The notes under the pieces were generated by a model. It was not told the DNA's origin. It did not search any database and saw only the letters and a list, made by a program, of their open reading frames with translations. 64,000 nt of DNA, taken from the NCBI RefSeq assembly GCF_008254045.1, contig NZ_CP042425.1, forward strand, positions 9,066,163-9,130,162, written 5' to 3'. Made by a program: the position numbers and the translations under genes. Source of the DNA: Limnoglobus roseus (GTDB taxonomy: Bacteria; Planctomycetota; Planctomycetia; Gemmatales; Gemmataceae). Each line of letters opens with the position of its first letter. The first letter of the stretch is position 1. Positions 1-9,508 of this stretch are shown piece by piece.

Positions 1-48
1 CGCGGAGTTCCGCGGACCTCGAGCCGGCCGCCCGGTCCGGCCAGTCGC

Positions 49-1325
49 TTAGCGGGACAGAGGATGACCGACGGGCCATCGCGACGAACTTCGCGGCCAG
101 GTCGAGGGCGGCCCGCCGGCCGTCGTCGCCGGGCCAACCGGTCTCGCTCGCCAGCCGACCGCTCGGCCGGCGGAGGAACTCGTACGACAACGGCCGCCCC
201 GACGGCGGGCCGGAGGAGACGGAGGGGCGGCGTTCGCCCGCACCCGCCGGAGCCCCGCCGCGGCCAACCGGCGGTTGACGACGTAGGCGGCGAACCCGTC
301 CGGCCGCGTCGGGTGCACTCGCCCGGCCCGCCCGTCGGTGTACTGCGCGGTCCGCAGGTACCGGCGGGCGACGGCGCGGGACAGCCGCAGGTGCCGGGCG
401 ATCTGCCGGTGCGAGTGCCCCTGGCCGTGCAGTTCGTGCGCCCGGCGGTGGTTCTCGACCCGCGGCGGCCGACCCGGGGCGTCGGCCGCCGCGGGTGGCG
501 GCGCGATCGGGACGCCGGACCCGACCGGGTCCGGCGACGGGGTCGGAACGGTCGCCGCCGGGCCGGCGTCAGGGCCGCCCGGACGGCCGCCGCGTACCGC
601 TCGAACAGCCGCTCGACAGCCTCCCGCAGGTTCTTCAGCAGGTGCCACGGGGCCGCGGCCCCGGCCGCCTTCGCGTACGCCGACCCGCGGTCGAGGGTGA
701 CGACTTCGATGCCCGGGTGCGCCCGTAACCACGCCCTGACAGCCGCGCCATCCCGGCCGTCGAACAGATCGACGACACGGGACCGCTCCAGGCCGATCAG
801 GATGGTGCCGTACACATGCCCCTTGCGGAGGGCGAAGTCGTCGATCCCGACCCACCGGTACGCCGGTTCGGGTTCGACCGTTCCACCGGCCACCCGTCGG
901 AGGATGGTGTCGCCGCTGGCCGGCGTGTGGCACGCTCCGGCCGACCGGGGCCGACCGGGGGCCGGCCTCGCCGCCGGCCGTCTCGCCGATGGCACGATGC
1001 CACGCGGCGAGGCGGGTCGTCAAGCGGGCGTGGGGCGAGGCGAAGCCGGGGAGGCGTTCGCAGAAGATGGCCCGCTCGCAGCCGGGGTTGGGGCAGAAGA
1101 ACCGACGGGCGGAGACGCGGACGATCATCCGCCGGTCGAGGACGGCGAGGTCGGCGACCCCGTCCGGGCGTACCGGCTGTGGACGCGGTCCGACGGCCGG
1201 TGGCATGTCGGGCAATCGGCGGTCGGGGCCGCGCATCGGACCGCGACGAGGATGGCGTCGGTCGTGACGGTCGTGGCCGAGATGGCGAAGTCCGCCGCCG
1301 CGGGGAAGAAATCATTCGGGTCCAT
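49..1325 (-). pseudogene. ISL3-family transposase, frameshifted pseudogene
   Basis: Reading down from 1325, a plausible N-terminus (MDPNDFFPAAADF) with a first zinc-ribbon half (CPTCHRPSDRVHSRY) runs until about 1160. It then continues in a second frame with the second zinc-ribbon pair (FFCPNPGC, then CERLPGF). Near 960 it shifts into a third frame carrying the DDE-region signature (WVGIDDFALRKGH, then GIEVVTLDRGSAYA and WHLLKNLREAVERL). It shifts again near 560 into a C-terminal helix-turn-helix region (HSHRQIARHLRLSRAVARRY). This order matches ISL3 transposases: zinc finger, DDE core, C-terminal HTH. At least three frameshifts make it inactive. The end near 49 is a stop and no terminal inverted repeat was identified. 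It sits beside other decayed mobile DNA. Confidence 0.8.
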
Positions 1326-1379
1326 GAACGGGCGTCCTGCTCACCGGAGAAGGGCGACCGTCATACTAATCCGCGATCT

Positions 1380-2008
1380 TCACCAACTCCGCGGGACAAC
1401 CCGAATGCCATTCAGTTCGGCGGGAACCTCCTGCGCCAGTCGCTGTTGTCGAAGCTCCGCGCGGGGGCGGGTCACGTACGGGTACTTCTTGGCCCGCCGC
1501 TTCTGGCACCGCGGCTCGACGCGGTCCTTCCGCGCGGGGCTCACGACCACGTCCGACAACGGCGTGCCCGGTGAGGACGACGTCAACCACCGCGGCGCGT
1601 CCACGAAGCGGATCCGCGCCACCGGCACGTTCTGCCGCCGGCCGGCTCCGAGCAGGACCGCCCGGACCAGGTTGTCGGCGATGGCGAACGCGACCAACTC
1701 CTCCCTCACGCCCGCCTCCGTCTCGCACCTCCGCACGCCCATCCCGGGCGTCGTCTTCAAATGGGCCAGGTCGATTCCCACCTGCCACCGCTGGTGTTGC
1801 CGTGGAGGATCTGCAACAGGAACACGTGGATGGGGGGGACCGGGTCGAGGGCGCGGTGCCGCCGGCGGACGTTCCGGCCGCGACAGGGTTCCGCCAGGGC
1901 GAGCGGAGCGAGGGCGTTCGCCACGCCTTCACGGAGCGGCCGGACGGCGGCGCGTCGGGAGGGGGTCACGGATGAACCTCCGCGGCGCGGGCAAAGGGCC
2001 ATTCCCAT
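1380..2008 (-). pseudogene. IS4-family transposase, central part deleted
   Basis: The N-terminal part (from about 2008) carries a typical IS4-type stretch ending in PIHVFLLQILHGNTS. Around 1780-1790 it jumps to a different frame carrying the C-terminal IS4 signature QRWQVGIDLAHLKTTPGM, followed by EELVAFAIADNLVRAVL. In complete relatives roughly 200 residues with the catalytic DDE residues lie between these two blocks, so the protein cannot be active. The reading frame runs through the left inverted repeat and stops at 1380. Confidence 0.78.
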
Positions 2009-2090
2009 TGTTCGCCGGCTGCAACAGGGGCAAGTACTGGGGCGGAAGAAGTGAATGGGCCAAGAGTTCCGGCCGAACTGAATGGCATTC
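1403..2090 (-). mobile_element. Internally deleted IS4-family element with intact ends and target duplication
   Basis: The element is bounded by 25-bp inverted repeats at 1403-1427 and 2066-2090 (outer part GAATGCCATTCAGTTCGG) that differ at one position. They are flanked by a 10-bp direct repeat, CGGGACAACC at 1393-1402 and CGGAACAACC at 2091-2100, which reads as a target-site duplication with one change. At 688 bp it is about half the length of an IS4-type element, and its transposase lacks the middle. It interrupts a methyltransferase gene at about codon 110. It looks like a non-autonomous derivative that moved or deleted in place after insertion. Confidence 0.82.
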
Positions 2091-2422
2091 CGGAACAACC
2101 CGGAGTCGATGGCCGAGTCGAAGACCTCGGGCAAATCCTTGAGGGCCAGGGCGTCTATTTCTCGGAATGTCACCGTCAGACCCCGTTCGGCTGCCTTCTG
2201 CTTCGCCAGGGTAATCGGCTCAGCCAGGAAGTCGATGCCCATCACCTGCTGGCCCTGACGGGCGAGGAACAGGGCGTTCTCCCCCGTCCCGCACCCGGTA
2301 TCCAACACCGACCCGGTGATCCGGTCGGCCACGGCGAGGATCGCCACCTGCGGCTGGCCGATCTCCCACCGAGGTTGCCCGGCGTAAAGGTTCTCGAAAC
2401 TAGTGCGTCCGTGTTCAGGCAT
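2091..2422 (-). pseudogene. Class I SAM methyltransferase, interrupted by the IS element
   Basis: The gene begins at ATG 2422 and codes for about 110 residues of a small class I SAM-dependent methyltransferase (thiopurine methyltransferase-like type). Visible are the lead-in FENLYAGQPRWEIGQPQ, motif I VLDTGCGTGENALFLA (about residues 39-54), the acidic residue ending strand 2 (VMGIDFL), and the start of motif IV (FDSAIDSGLF). The IS4-type element starts immediately after GLF. Only about 15 possibly related codons remain on its far side before the ISL3 remnant, so the C-terminal half is lost. Substrate unknown. Confidence 0.75.
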
Positions 2423-2542
2423 TGTGTTCGTCCCTCTTCGTACCTCGCCTTTGCCGCTCGGCTTCCACCCACGAGCATGATTGTGTCGGTCATCTCGTGA
2501 GATTCGCCGAACGGACTCGGGTTTTCTGAAGGTGATTTGTAC

Positions 2543-3250
2543 TTACCCCTTTACCGCACCGTAGGCGGCGAAACAAACGTTCTTGTGCAGGACTTCGACC
2601 TGGGGGAACCCGACGTGACGCAACAGATCGAGTTGAAACATCAGTGGGCGGGGCGTGTCCTCTTTCTCGACGTAGGCGAACACGTGGTCCCGGTAGGCGT
2701 CGTCCCGGAAGGAGGTGAGATACTCCCCGTAACGGTGCTGCATCAGTTGCTCAATGGACGGGATCGAACTTTGTACCAAATCGAAGACCCACATCGAGCC
2801 GCCGGGCCGCAATGCCCGGTGGAACGCCGTGAAGACCTGATGCCACTCCTCGTCGGTTCGCAGGTGGTGCAACACCGCAGCGGCCAGCACGATGTCGAAT
2901 CGACCTTCGGGGAGTTCGACTTCCCGGATGTCGTTCTGGACGGTCGTGACACCGCCCGTGGTCGCTCGGCCGACTCGCTCCCTGGCCCGGTCGAGCATCG
3001 GCTGACTCAGGTCGATTAAAGTGACGTCCCGGTCCGGCAGCCCCTCCAGCAACTTGAGCGTGTAGTTCCCGGCCCCGCACCCCACGTCCAAGACGTGTCG
3101 GGCGTGGGGCGTCGTGGCCGCTGCCGCTTGAGCGACGAGTGCCATCGCCAGAGGAGCATCGACCGTCGCCGACTGCCCGGTTTCGAGGTTTGAGAACCGC
3201 TCCACGTCGGCGTCGAACCGCTGCCGAATTTCTTCCACCGTCGATTTCAT
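2543..3250 (-). CDS. Class I SAM-dependent methyltransferase
   Basis: A cytoplasmic protein of 235 aa. Start ATG 3250 is chosen because the sequence MKSTVEEIRQRFD begins the family fold; an in-frame extension upstream looks non-coding. Motif I is HVLDVGCGAGNYTLKLL (about residues 51-67), the SAM-ribose acidic residue is in VTLIDLSQPML, and the post-I and motif IV regions are VQNDIREVELP and FDIVLAAAVLHHL. A conserved LRPGG turn follows (about residue 150). The C-terminal 70 residues (LMQHRYGEYLTSF, then LFQLDLLRHVGF-like) probably form the substrate cap. The order resembles ubiquinone- or tRNA-type small methyltransferases, but the substrate cannot be read from the sequence. It is the only intact gene among the wreckage at 0-9 kb. 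Confidence 0.85.
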   Translation of the reverse strand: MKSTVEEIRQRFDADVERFSNLETGQSATVDAPLAMALVAQAAAATTPHARHVLDVGCGAGNYTLKLLEGLPDRDVTLIDLSQPMLDRARERVGRATTGGVTTVQNDIREVELPEGRFDIVLAAAVLHHLRTDEEWHQVFTAFHRALRPGGSMWVFDLVQSSIPSIEQLMQHRYGEYLTSFRDDAYRDHVFAYVEKEDTPRPLMFQLDLLRHVGFPQVEVLHKNVCFAAYGAVKG

Positions 3251-3320
3251 CGTTCGTCCCCAGAAGTGGCCTGGAACCGCCGCCCGACCAGTCCGCCGTT
3301 GGCCCACACGCTCTGGCCCG

Positions 3321-4125
3321 TCACCCGGTCGTGTCGGCGATGGCCTTCCGGATGGCGTCCTTCACCCCCATCGGCCGGACCGGGAAGGCATCCCGGGCCG
3401 TCTTCTCCCGAACGACGGTCGAGTTCTTCAACCCCTCGATCAGGTGCCGCCCGACCTCGAACTTGGCGGGCGTCACGAGGGCCAGCCACAGGCCCGACAG
3501 GTACGGCGTCAGCACGGGGACGAAGATCAGCCACCGCCGCAGACCCTTCTGGCGGGCGTACTCCCGGATCAGGTCGGCGTAGGTCGTCACGTCCGGGCTG
3601 CCGATCTCGAACGTGCGGCTCCCGCCCGGCGGCATCTCCCTCGCTGCCAACAAGTACGACAGGACGTCGTCCACGGCGACGGGCTGGGTCGCCGTGGTCA
3701 GCCACCGGGGGCAGAGCATGACCGGCAGGCGGTCGGTCAGCGACTTCACCAGCTGGTACGACAGGCTCCCCGCCCCGATCACCATCCCGGCCCGGAACTC
3801 GACCGTTTCGACGCCGGAAGAGCGCAGGATGGTTCCGACTTCGTGGCGGCTGCGCAGGTGCGGCGACAGGTTCGGGTCGTCGTCGTCCCCCAAGCCGCCC
3901 AGGTAGACGATCCGCCGCACCCCGGCGTCCCTGGCGGCGGCGGCGAAATGGGCCGCCGCCTGCTTGTCGTCCTTCTCAAAGTCCTTCGAGTCGGACATCA
4001 GGTGGACGAGGTAGTAGGCGGTGTGGACGCCCCGCATGGCCTCGGCCAGCGACGGCGGGTCGAGAACGTCGCCCCGGACGATCTGGGTGGATTCTCGGAC
4101 GAGGGGCCGCAACGTGTCGGGCGAG
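3321..4125 (-). pseudogene. NAD(P)-binding SDR-like protein, N-terminus lost
   Basis: About 263-268 residues of an atypical short-chain dehydrogenase (YbjT/NmrA-like) are visible. The reading frame enters at TLRPLVRESTQIVRGDVLDPP, which in intact relatives lies some 40-50 residues after the start. The glycine-rich dinucleotide motif (TGATGYVG type) is therefore missing. Downstream features fit the family: HTAYYLVHLM, RRIVYLGGLG, then FRAGMVIGAGSLSYQ. The frame meets the 5' end of the LRR kinase on the other strand at about 4110-4140, and both genes are cut there. Many relatives also carry a C-terminal domain that is absent here. Probably inactive. Confidence 0.72.
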
Positions 4126-7100
4126 GTGCCGGGGTACCCGTTTCTGTCCCCACCCCAGGCCGCCGACGAGATCGGCCGGCTGGGCGACTACCGCATCCTG
4201 AAGAAGCTCGGCGAGGGCGGTATGGGGTTCGTCTTCCGCGGCGAAGACCCGGCCCTGCGGCGGTTCGTCGCCCTCAAGGTCATGCGGCCAGAGGTGGCGG
4301 CCAAGCCGCAGGCGGCCGACCGCTTCCTCCGCGAGGGGCGGTCGGCCGCCGCTTTGAAGAGCGACCACATCATCACCATCTACCAGGTCGGGCAGGCCAA
4401 CGGCGTCCCGTTCCTGGCGATGGAGTTCCTCGAAGGGTTGCCGCTCGACGTGTGGCTCCGCGGGCATAAGAAGGCGGTCCCACTGCCGCACGCCGTGCGG
4501 GTCGTCCGGGACGCCCTCCGCGGCTTGGCCGCCGCCCACGACAAGGGGCTGGTCCACCGCGACATCAAGCCGGCGAACCTGTGGATCGAGAAGGGCACGG
4601 CCCGCACGAAGGTCCTGGACTTCGGCCTGACGCGGGGCAACGCCGGCGACGATCAACTGACCCAGGAAGGGGCTGTCATCGGCACGCCGGCGTACATGGC
4701 CCCGGAGCAGGCGGCCGGCAAGTCGGTGGACCCGCGGGCCGACCTGTTTAGCGTCGGCGTCGTCTTCTACCACCTGCTCGCCGGGAAGAACCCGTTCGCC
4801 CGGGGAAACCTGATGGAGACGCTCGCGGCCATTGGGTTCGAGACGCAGCTGCCGGTGATTGACCACCGGGCCGACGTGCCGAAGGCGTACTCAGACTTCC
4901 TAGACCGCCTGTTGGCGAAGAACCCCGACGGCCGCCCGGCGAACGCGAAGGCGGCACTGCAAGAGTTGACGGCCATCGAGAAGGGGCTAGCCGACGCGAA
5001 CAAGACGGCCCCGACCAGTTCGCCGGCGATCGCCGTGCTGGCGACGGACGCAGCGCCGCAGGTGTGGGGCGACCTGACCGCGGACGAGGGCGTCCAGGTC
5101 CACACGACCCGGTTGGAGAAGCCACACCCGATCGGCCCGCGGCCGACGACGAACAAGAAGCTGCGGCTCGGTGGCGGGGCGCTCGCGGCACTGCTCCTCG
5201 TCGCCGGCCTCGCGTTCGTCCTGGCGAAGAAGGGGCAGCCGAAGGTCGATCCGCCGAAGGACGACAAACCGGTCGCGAAAGCCGAGCCGAAGAAGGCCGA
5301 ACCGAAGAAGTCGGCGGTCGTCGCCCACCCGAACCGCACGGCAGCGGAGTACGTTCTGAACCGCAACGGCGGGGTCGTCACGACGGCCGAACCCGGCCGG
5401 ATCATCGCCAACGTCGCCGACCTACCGGCTGGCCCCTTCGATCTAACCCAGGTCAAACTCCTGTCGGAAACGACAACCGACGCTGACCTCGACGTCCTCC
5501 GACCCCTCGCGTCGGTGGAATGGATCGAGGTGTGCGGACCGGGCATAACGGACGCGGGGTTGGCCAAACTGGCCGGGTTCCCATTCGCAGGCAAGGTCCA
5601 CTTCCTGCGAGTCTACTTGTGCGACGGCGTGACGGACGAAGGGTTTCGCAGCGTGGCTAAGTTCCCGGCCCTCACGCACCTCGTGCTGTCGTCGAAAAAC
5701 GTCACCGGCGCCGGCCTCGCGCACCTACCGGGGCCGAATTTCATGAACGTCGATCTGCAATGCCCGCGGCTGGCCGACGTGGGGCTGGCGCACCTCAAGG
5801 CGCTGCCGCGATTGATGCACCTCGGCCTGGACAATGACCCGATCACCGACGCCGGGCTGGCCCACGTCGCGGCCGTCAAGCGGTTGGACTCGCTGTCGAT
5901 CCACGGGTGCCAGAAGATCACGGACGCCGGGATCAAACACCTCGAGGGGATGGAGCGATTGGCCGCGTTGAGCGCCAATTGCCGGCTTCTCACGCCAGCC
6001 GCGGTGGCGAGCCTGGCCAAGATCAAGGGCATGAAGTTCCTCGCGGCGTATCCGCCCGGCCCAGACTATCCCCATCTGACGGACGCCGACCTGACACTAC
6101 TGGGCGAGGCCCAGGCGATGGAGGACTTGTACGTCGATCTGTCGGCCGTGACCGACGCCGGGTTGGAAGCGTTGGCCCGGATCAAGACGCTGAAAGCGTT
6201 GAACCTCAAAGGGTCGAAGGCGACGGCCGCCGGCGTGAAGAAGTTGCGGGCCGCCCTGCCGGCGTGCAAGATCGAGAGCGACTTCGCCATCCCCGACGCC
6301 GACCGCACGGCCGCCGAATTCGTCCTGAACCGCGGCGGGACCGTCGTGACGAACCACAACCCGTACCTGGAAATCGGGCAGATCAAGAACCTCCCACCGG
6401 CGCCGTTCGGGCTGTTGCAGATTGCCCTGAAGGAGGAGGGGTTCTGCGATGCCGACCTCGACGCCTTCCGCGCCCTCGGCTCGCTCACCGTGGTGGACAT
6501 TCATCACTCGGCCATCACGGACGCGGGGGTGGAGAAGCTGGCCGGATTCCCGTTCGCGCCGAAGGTGACGGCCCTGTTCCTCCGCAGCAGCGCGGACGGC
6601 GTGTTCCGCGCCGCGGCCAAGTTCCCGGCCCTGACGCACCTCGCGATGGGCGGGTCGAAAGGCATCACCGGAGCCGGCCTCGCCCACTTGGCGGGCACGG
6701 GCGTCGAGTACCTCAACCTCGACGGGTGCCCCCAACTGGCGGACGCGGAAATGGTTCACCTCAAGGGGATGGCGAAACTGAGACAGGTGATGTTCATCTT
6801 CCCCCCGATCACGGACGCCGGACTCAAGCACATTGCGGCCGTCCAGCGGCTGGACTCCCTCCAACTGGTCGGGGGCACCAACGTCACGGATGCCGGGATC
6901 AAACACCTTGAGGGGATGGCGTTCTTGGGGGCACTGGAAGTGAGTTGCCCGGGCTTCACGCCGGCCGTGCTGCAATGCGTGCCGAAGATCAAGGGCCTCA
7001 CGGCCGTCGTCGCCGTCCCGAACTTTCCGTGGCGATCCCCGGTGACGGACGCCGACCTGAAACCGCTGGCCGACGCGAAGGCGCTGGAGCGGTTTGACCT

Positions 7101-7263
7101 GCGGCCGTCAGCCGTCACCGACACTGGGCTGGAGACGCTGGCCCAGGTCAAGACACTGAAGGAGTTGAACCTGAAGGGGTCGAAGGCGACGGCCGCCGGG
7201 GTGAGGAAACTGCGAGCCGCCCTGCCGGACTGCAAGGTGACGAGTGACTTCGACGCAAAATGA
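4021..7263 (+). CDS. Ser/Thr kinase with leucine-rich repeats, 5' end truncated
   Basis: The open frame has no credible start. The recognisable sequence begins at about 4135 (YPFLSPPQAADEIGRL), which in relatives follows a longer N-terminal region. Counting from 4021, the kinase domain is complete: GEGGMGFVFRGE (about residue 64), the lysine in VALKVM, HRDIKPANLW (about 180), DFGLTRG, APEQAA. A single membrane helix follows (LAALLLVAGLAFVLA, about residues 388-402), then a lysine/proline linker. The outer part has two copies of a unit starting RTAAE(Y/F)VLNR (about residues 440 and 762), each with F-box/RNI-type leucine-rich repeats (ITDAGL). A membrane receptor kinase with external LRRs is likely. 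The truncation at the junction with the SDR gene makes expression doubtful. Confidence 0.85.
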   Translation: MWTPRMASASDGGSRTSPRTIWVDSRTRGRNVSGEVPGYPFLSPPQAADEIGRLGDYRILKKLGEGGMGFVFRGEDPALRRFVALKVMRPEVAAKPQAADRFLREGRSAAALKSDHIITIYQVGQANGVPFLAMEFLEGLPLDVWLRGHKKAVPLPHAVRVVRDALRGLAAAHDKGLVHRDIKPANLWIEKGTARTKVLDFGLTRGNAGDDQLTQEGAVIGTPAYMAPEQAAGKSVDPRADLFSVGVVFYHLLAGKNPFARGNLMETLAAIGFETQLPVIDHRADVPKAYSDFLDRLLAKNPDGRPANAKAALQELTAIEKGLADANKTAPTSSPAIAVLATDAAPQVWGDLTADEGVQVHTTRLEKPHPIGPRPTTNKKLRLGGGALAALLLVAGLAFVLAKKGQPKVDPPKDDKPVAKAEPKKAEPKKSAVVAHPNRTAAEYVLNRNGGVVTTAEPGRIIANVADLPAGPFDLTQVKLLSETTTDADLDVLRPLASVEWIEVCGPGITDAGLAKLAGFPFAGKVHFLRVYLCDGVTDEGFRSVAKFPALTHLVLSSKNVTGAGLAHLPGPNFMNVDLQCPRLADVGLAHLKALPRLMHLGLDNDPITDAGLAHVAAVKRLDSLSIHGCQKITDAGIKHLEGMERLAALSANCRLLTPAAVASLAKIKGMKFLAAYPPGPDYPHLTDADLTLLGEAQAMEDLYVDLSAVTDAGLEALARIKTLKALNLKGSKATAAGVKKLRAALPACKIESDFAIPDADRTAAEFVLNRGGTVVTNHNPYLEIGQIKNLPPAPFGLLQIALKEEGFCDADLDAFRALGSLTVVDIHHSAITDAGVEKLAGFPFAPKVTALFLRSSADGVFRAAAKFPALTHLAMGGSKGITGAGLAHLAGTGVEYLNLDGCPQLADAEMVHLKGMAKLRQVMFIFPPITDAGLKHIAAVQRLDSLQLVGGTNVTDAGIKHLEGMAFLGALEVSCPGFTPAVLQCVPKIKGLTAVVAVPNFPWRSPVTDADLKPLADAKALERFDLRPSAVTDTGLETLAQVKTLKELNLKGSKATAAGVRKLRAALPDCKVTSDFDAK

Positions 7264-7463
7264 CGCCGTTGTGCGGCCATCGGGCGGGCGGCATCTCGAA
7301 AGCCGCCCACCCGATGGCCGAATCACCCGGGGGGGCGAAAATGTCAGCCTTCCGACGGGGGATGCGCATGCGACCCTACGGCGGCATTTTTAATCATCCC
7401 GATCTTTGGCCTCTGGGCTGCACCAGCCCGGCCGCCGTCGAGTCCGAGAAGTCTGAAGCAGAA

Positions 7464-7489
7464 GCCGGCGGGGTTGCAACCCCGCCGGC
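7464..7489. repeat. 26-bp perfect palindrome, REP-like
   Basis: The half-site GCCGGCGGGGTTG is followed directly by its reverse complement. It lies 200 bp after the LRR-kinase gene. A closely related but longer inverted repeat is found at 54241-54277 (same GCCGGCGG edges and GGGTTG/CAACCC centre), which suggests a dispersed family of palindromes rather than a gene-specific terminator. No T-run follows. Confidence 0.6.
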
Positions 7490-7539
7490 CATGGTAGGCG
7501 GCGAACTCGCCCCTACCAAGAGCTACCCGACGCAGGGCT

Positions 7540-7915
7540 GGTCATCGAGGACACGAAGCTCGCGTTCGGGGCCGGGTCGGCGACACGGAGCCGGACGGCT
7601 CAAGCGTCGTGACCCTGCACCTCAACGTCTCCCTGGCCGCAGGCGGGTTGTCCTTCCTGCTCAAGGGCATGGACAGGTCACAGACGAGAACCAACCGCCA
7701 TACTGGCCAGATCGGCTACGGCGACCCGCGGACGCTGATACGCCTCCAGTGATCCGAGTTCTCGACCGGCACGGGCGAAGACACGACCCCGTTCCGCCGG
7801 ACCGTTTCCGGCCACGATCGCCGGCCACCCGAGAATCCGTTCTGCGAGTTCGAAGTCACGGCCGCCCGGTCCGGCGGCGTCGCTTACACCGTCTCGCGGC
7901 CGGAAGGCTGCGAAG
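7540..7915 (+). pseudogene. Decayed gene remnant, unrecognised
   Basis: Short stretches with protein-like composition can be linked only by frame changes: AGLVIEDTKLAFGAG, then VVTLHLNVSLAAGGLSFLLK, then a stop (TGA at about 7750), then CEFEVTAARSGGVAYTVSRP. No family is recognised. It looks like an old remnant of one gene; it could also be chance, because high-GC DNA gives long open frames. Confidence 0.3.
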
Positions 7916-7921
7916 TGGTTC

Positions 7922-8408
7922 CTAGTCCGCTTGCCCGCGCCGGAGTTCTACGCCTTCGGCTGGGTAAGTACCGGCCGCGAGATGCTGCTGGAATATGTGC
8001 CAACACGCCCGCATTACCTCGTCCCGCAGGACGCAGCAGCGGCAGCGGTTCCGTTGCAGGCAATCGTGCAGCGAGCAGCACAGGCCGACCGACAGGCAGA
8101 GATACCCTGCCTGACGATCCAGGGCACTTCGGCGGCCAGCAAGTCGGGCGTGTCGCCGGTCCATCACGTAAGCGATCGGCTGGCCCGGGCGGCGGAAGCC
8201 CGGGATCAAAGCCCACGCGAACCGCCGCGACTGCCCGGAGTTCTGCGAACCGCACCGCCATCGCGTCGGTGTGTTCGCGGGTGTCGAATGGCAGCCCGTG
8301 TTCCGCCAACAAGCGTTCGAATCTTCGGTCCTGGCTCGCCACGCACCAACCGGTCAACCCGGCGATGGCGAACGACTTCCCACTATCCGGCAGACCGAGA
8401 ACCCACAC
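7922..8408 (-). pseudogene. P-loop NTPase-like gene, frameshifted
   Basis: From GTG 8408 the frame reads VWVLGLPDSGKSFAIAGLTG, with GLPDSGKS as a possible Walker A motif, then about 45 helical residues up to about 8215. The sequence continues sensibly in the next frame (AWALIPGFRRPGQPIAYVMD) and ends LAAGTYPAEGVELRRGQAD at 7922. One frameshift therefore separates the two halves. It is not assigned to a known NTPase family, and the Walker A match alone is weak evidence. Confidence 0.4.
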
Positions 8409-8453
8409 CGCCCCCGAGATCTTGTTTCCCTCTTCCTGTCGGTCGGCCGCCCC

Positions 8454-9221
8454 TCACCCCTTCCCGAGCACGCCATCGACGACCCAGCACCCGCGCGCGT
8501 GAACCCGGTCGCCCCGGCAGTGGCCCAGAATCGCCCCGTCCTCGCACCCGGCGTCCTGCAACGCATCCGCGAGAATCGGCAGGCGGTCGAACGCGCGGTC
8601 GGCGTAGATACTTTCCGCGAGGCCGACGGCAGTGGTCGTGAGCCACGCGGGGTCGAAGGCGACGGGGCGGAACGGGTTGCCGATGACATCGTGAATGAGG
8701 CGAACTTGCTCCACCCGTTCGGCATGGAATCGGCCCTTTGCTGTAATGCCAGCGGACACACTTCCTTGGTCGATGGTTCGCCACGCGATGGCTTCCGCCG
8801 CATGGCGTAAAGGGTCCGTTCCGCCACGATATTCCCACGCGACGCCCCCGGCGGCGGCCAGTAACGAGTACAAGTTCGGTATCTGAGGGGCGTCGGGCGG
8901 AAGTAGACCGTTCAGGCGGTTATCGGGCTTGTAATCCGTGGCCAAATATCGCTGAACGTTTAACGAGACTTGCGCGTCCTTTTCTTGAAGGACTTCCGCC
9001 TGAACGTCGCGCAGTTCATCGAGGCCGATGAGGTCGTCCGCGAACCGCTCGGCGGCCAGGACGGCACGAGCACAACAGTCGATATCAAACAAGTTGGGCA
9101 CCCGTCGCACGCACGCGCAGTCAATCAGTCGCTGCTTCCGATCGGTCAGTAGGTCGCTCTCGGCAAGAGACTCAAGTGCCCGGTACGGGTCGACGAATGC
9201 CAGCCACTCCGCTTCCGTCAT
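8454..9221 (-). CDS. Gemmataceae-type conserved protein of unknown function
   Basis: ATG 9221 (MTEAEWLAFVDPYRALE, 255 aa) is preceded by a GGAGGGCGAGGG Shine-Dalgarno-like stretch. The opening MTEAEWL, the early segment DRKQRLIDCACVRR, and the C-terminal block GNPFRPVAFDPAWLTTTAVG followed by LADALQDAGCEDGAIL and GCWVVDGVLGKG belong to a paralogous family that I know from Gemmata genomes, where many copies occur. The protein is cytoplasmic and mostly helical with no catalytic motif. Its role is unknown. The middle variable region, often alanine/tryptophan-rich in other copies, is here replaced by ordinary sequence. Confidence 0.75.
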   Translation of the reverse strand: MTEAEWLAFVDPYRALESLAESDLLTDRKQRLIDCACVRRVPNLFDIDCCARAVLAAERFADDLIGLDELRDVQAEVLQEKDAQVSLNVQRYLATDYKPDNRLNGLLPPDAPQIPNLYSLLAAAGGVAWEYRGGTDPLRHAAEAIAWRTIDQGSVSAGITAKGRFHAERVEQVRLIHDVIGNPFRPVAFDPAWLTTTAVGLAESIYADRAFDRLPILADALQDAGCEDGAILGHCRGDRVHARGCWVVDGVLGKG

Positions 9222-9508
9222 CCCTCGCCCTCCGGTGCGATGATGATAATCGGTCTTCCGAGTGGAATCGAGCCCCGAGCGACCCGCTTCGCGCCGGGCG
9301 CACGCCCGGGACCGTTCCACGAATTCTCCGCGTGCGGTTGTTTCCCGGCCCGACCGCCGTAAGATGAGAAAAGACTCATGAGACGGCGTCTCATGAGAAA
9401 TCGCCTTTGAGTTTGCTCCGCCACCGTATGGGACGCGCTTCCGTCGCTCACCTTCCGACCGCACCGCTGCTCAACTGACACAACTTCTACCCCGGTCGGA
9501 GAGCTTCC

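Noticed and set aside
64..2142. Open frame of 692 codons at the left end, plus strand
   Set aside because: It runs across the ISL3 and IS4 remnants on the other strand and consists of their antisense; no domain.
7260..7925. Plus-strand frame directly after the LRR-kinase gene
   Set aside because: It passes through the 26-bp palindrome and changes character several times; at best it covers the decayed remnant listed as a pseudogene.
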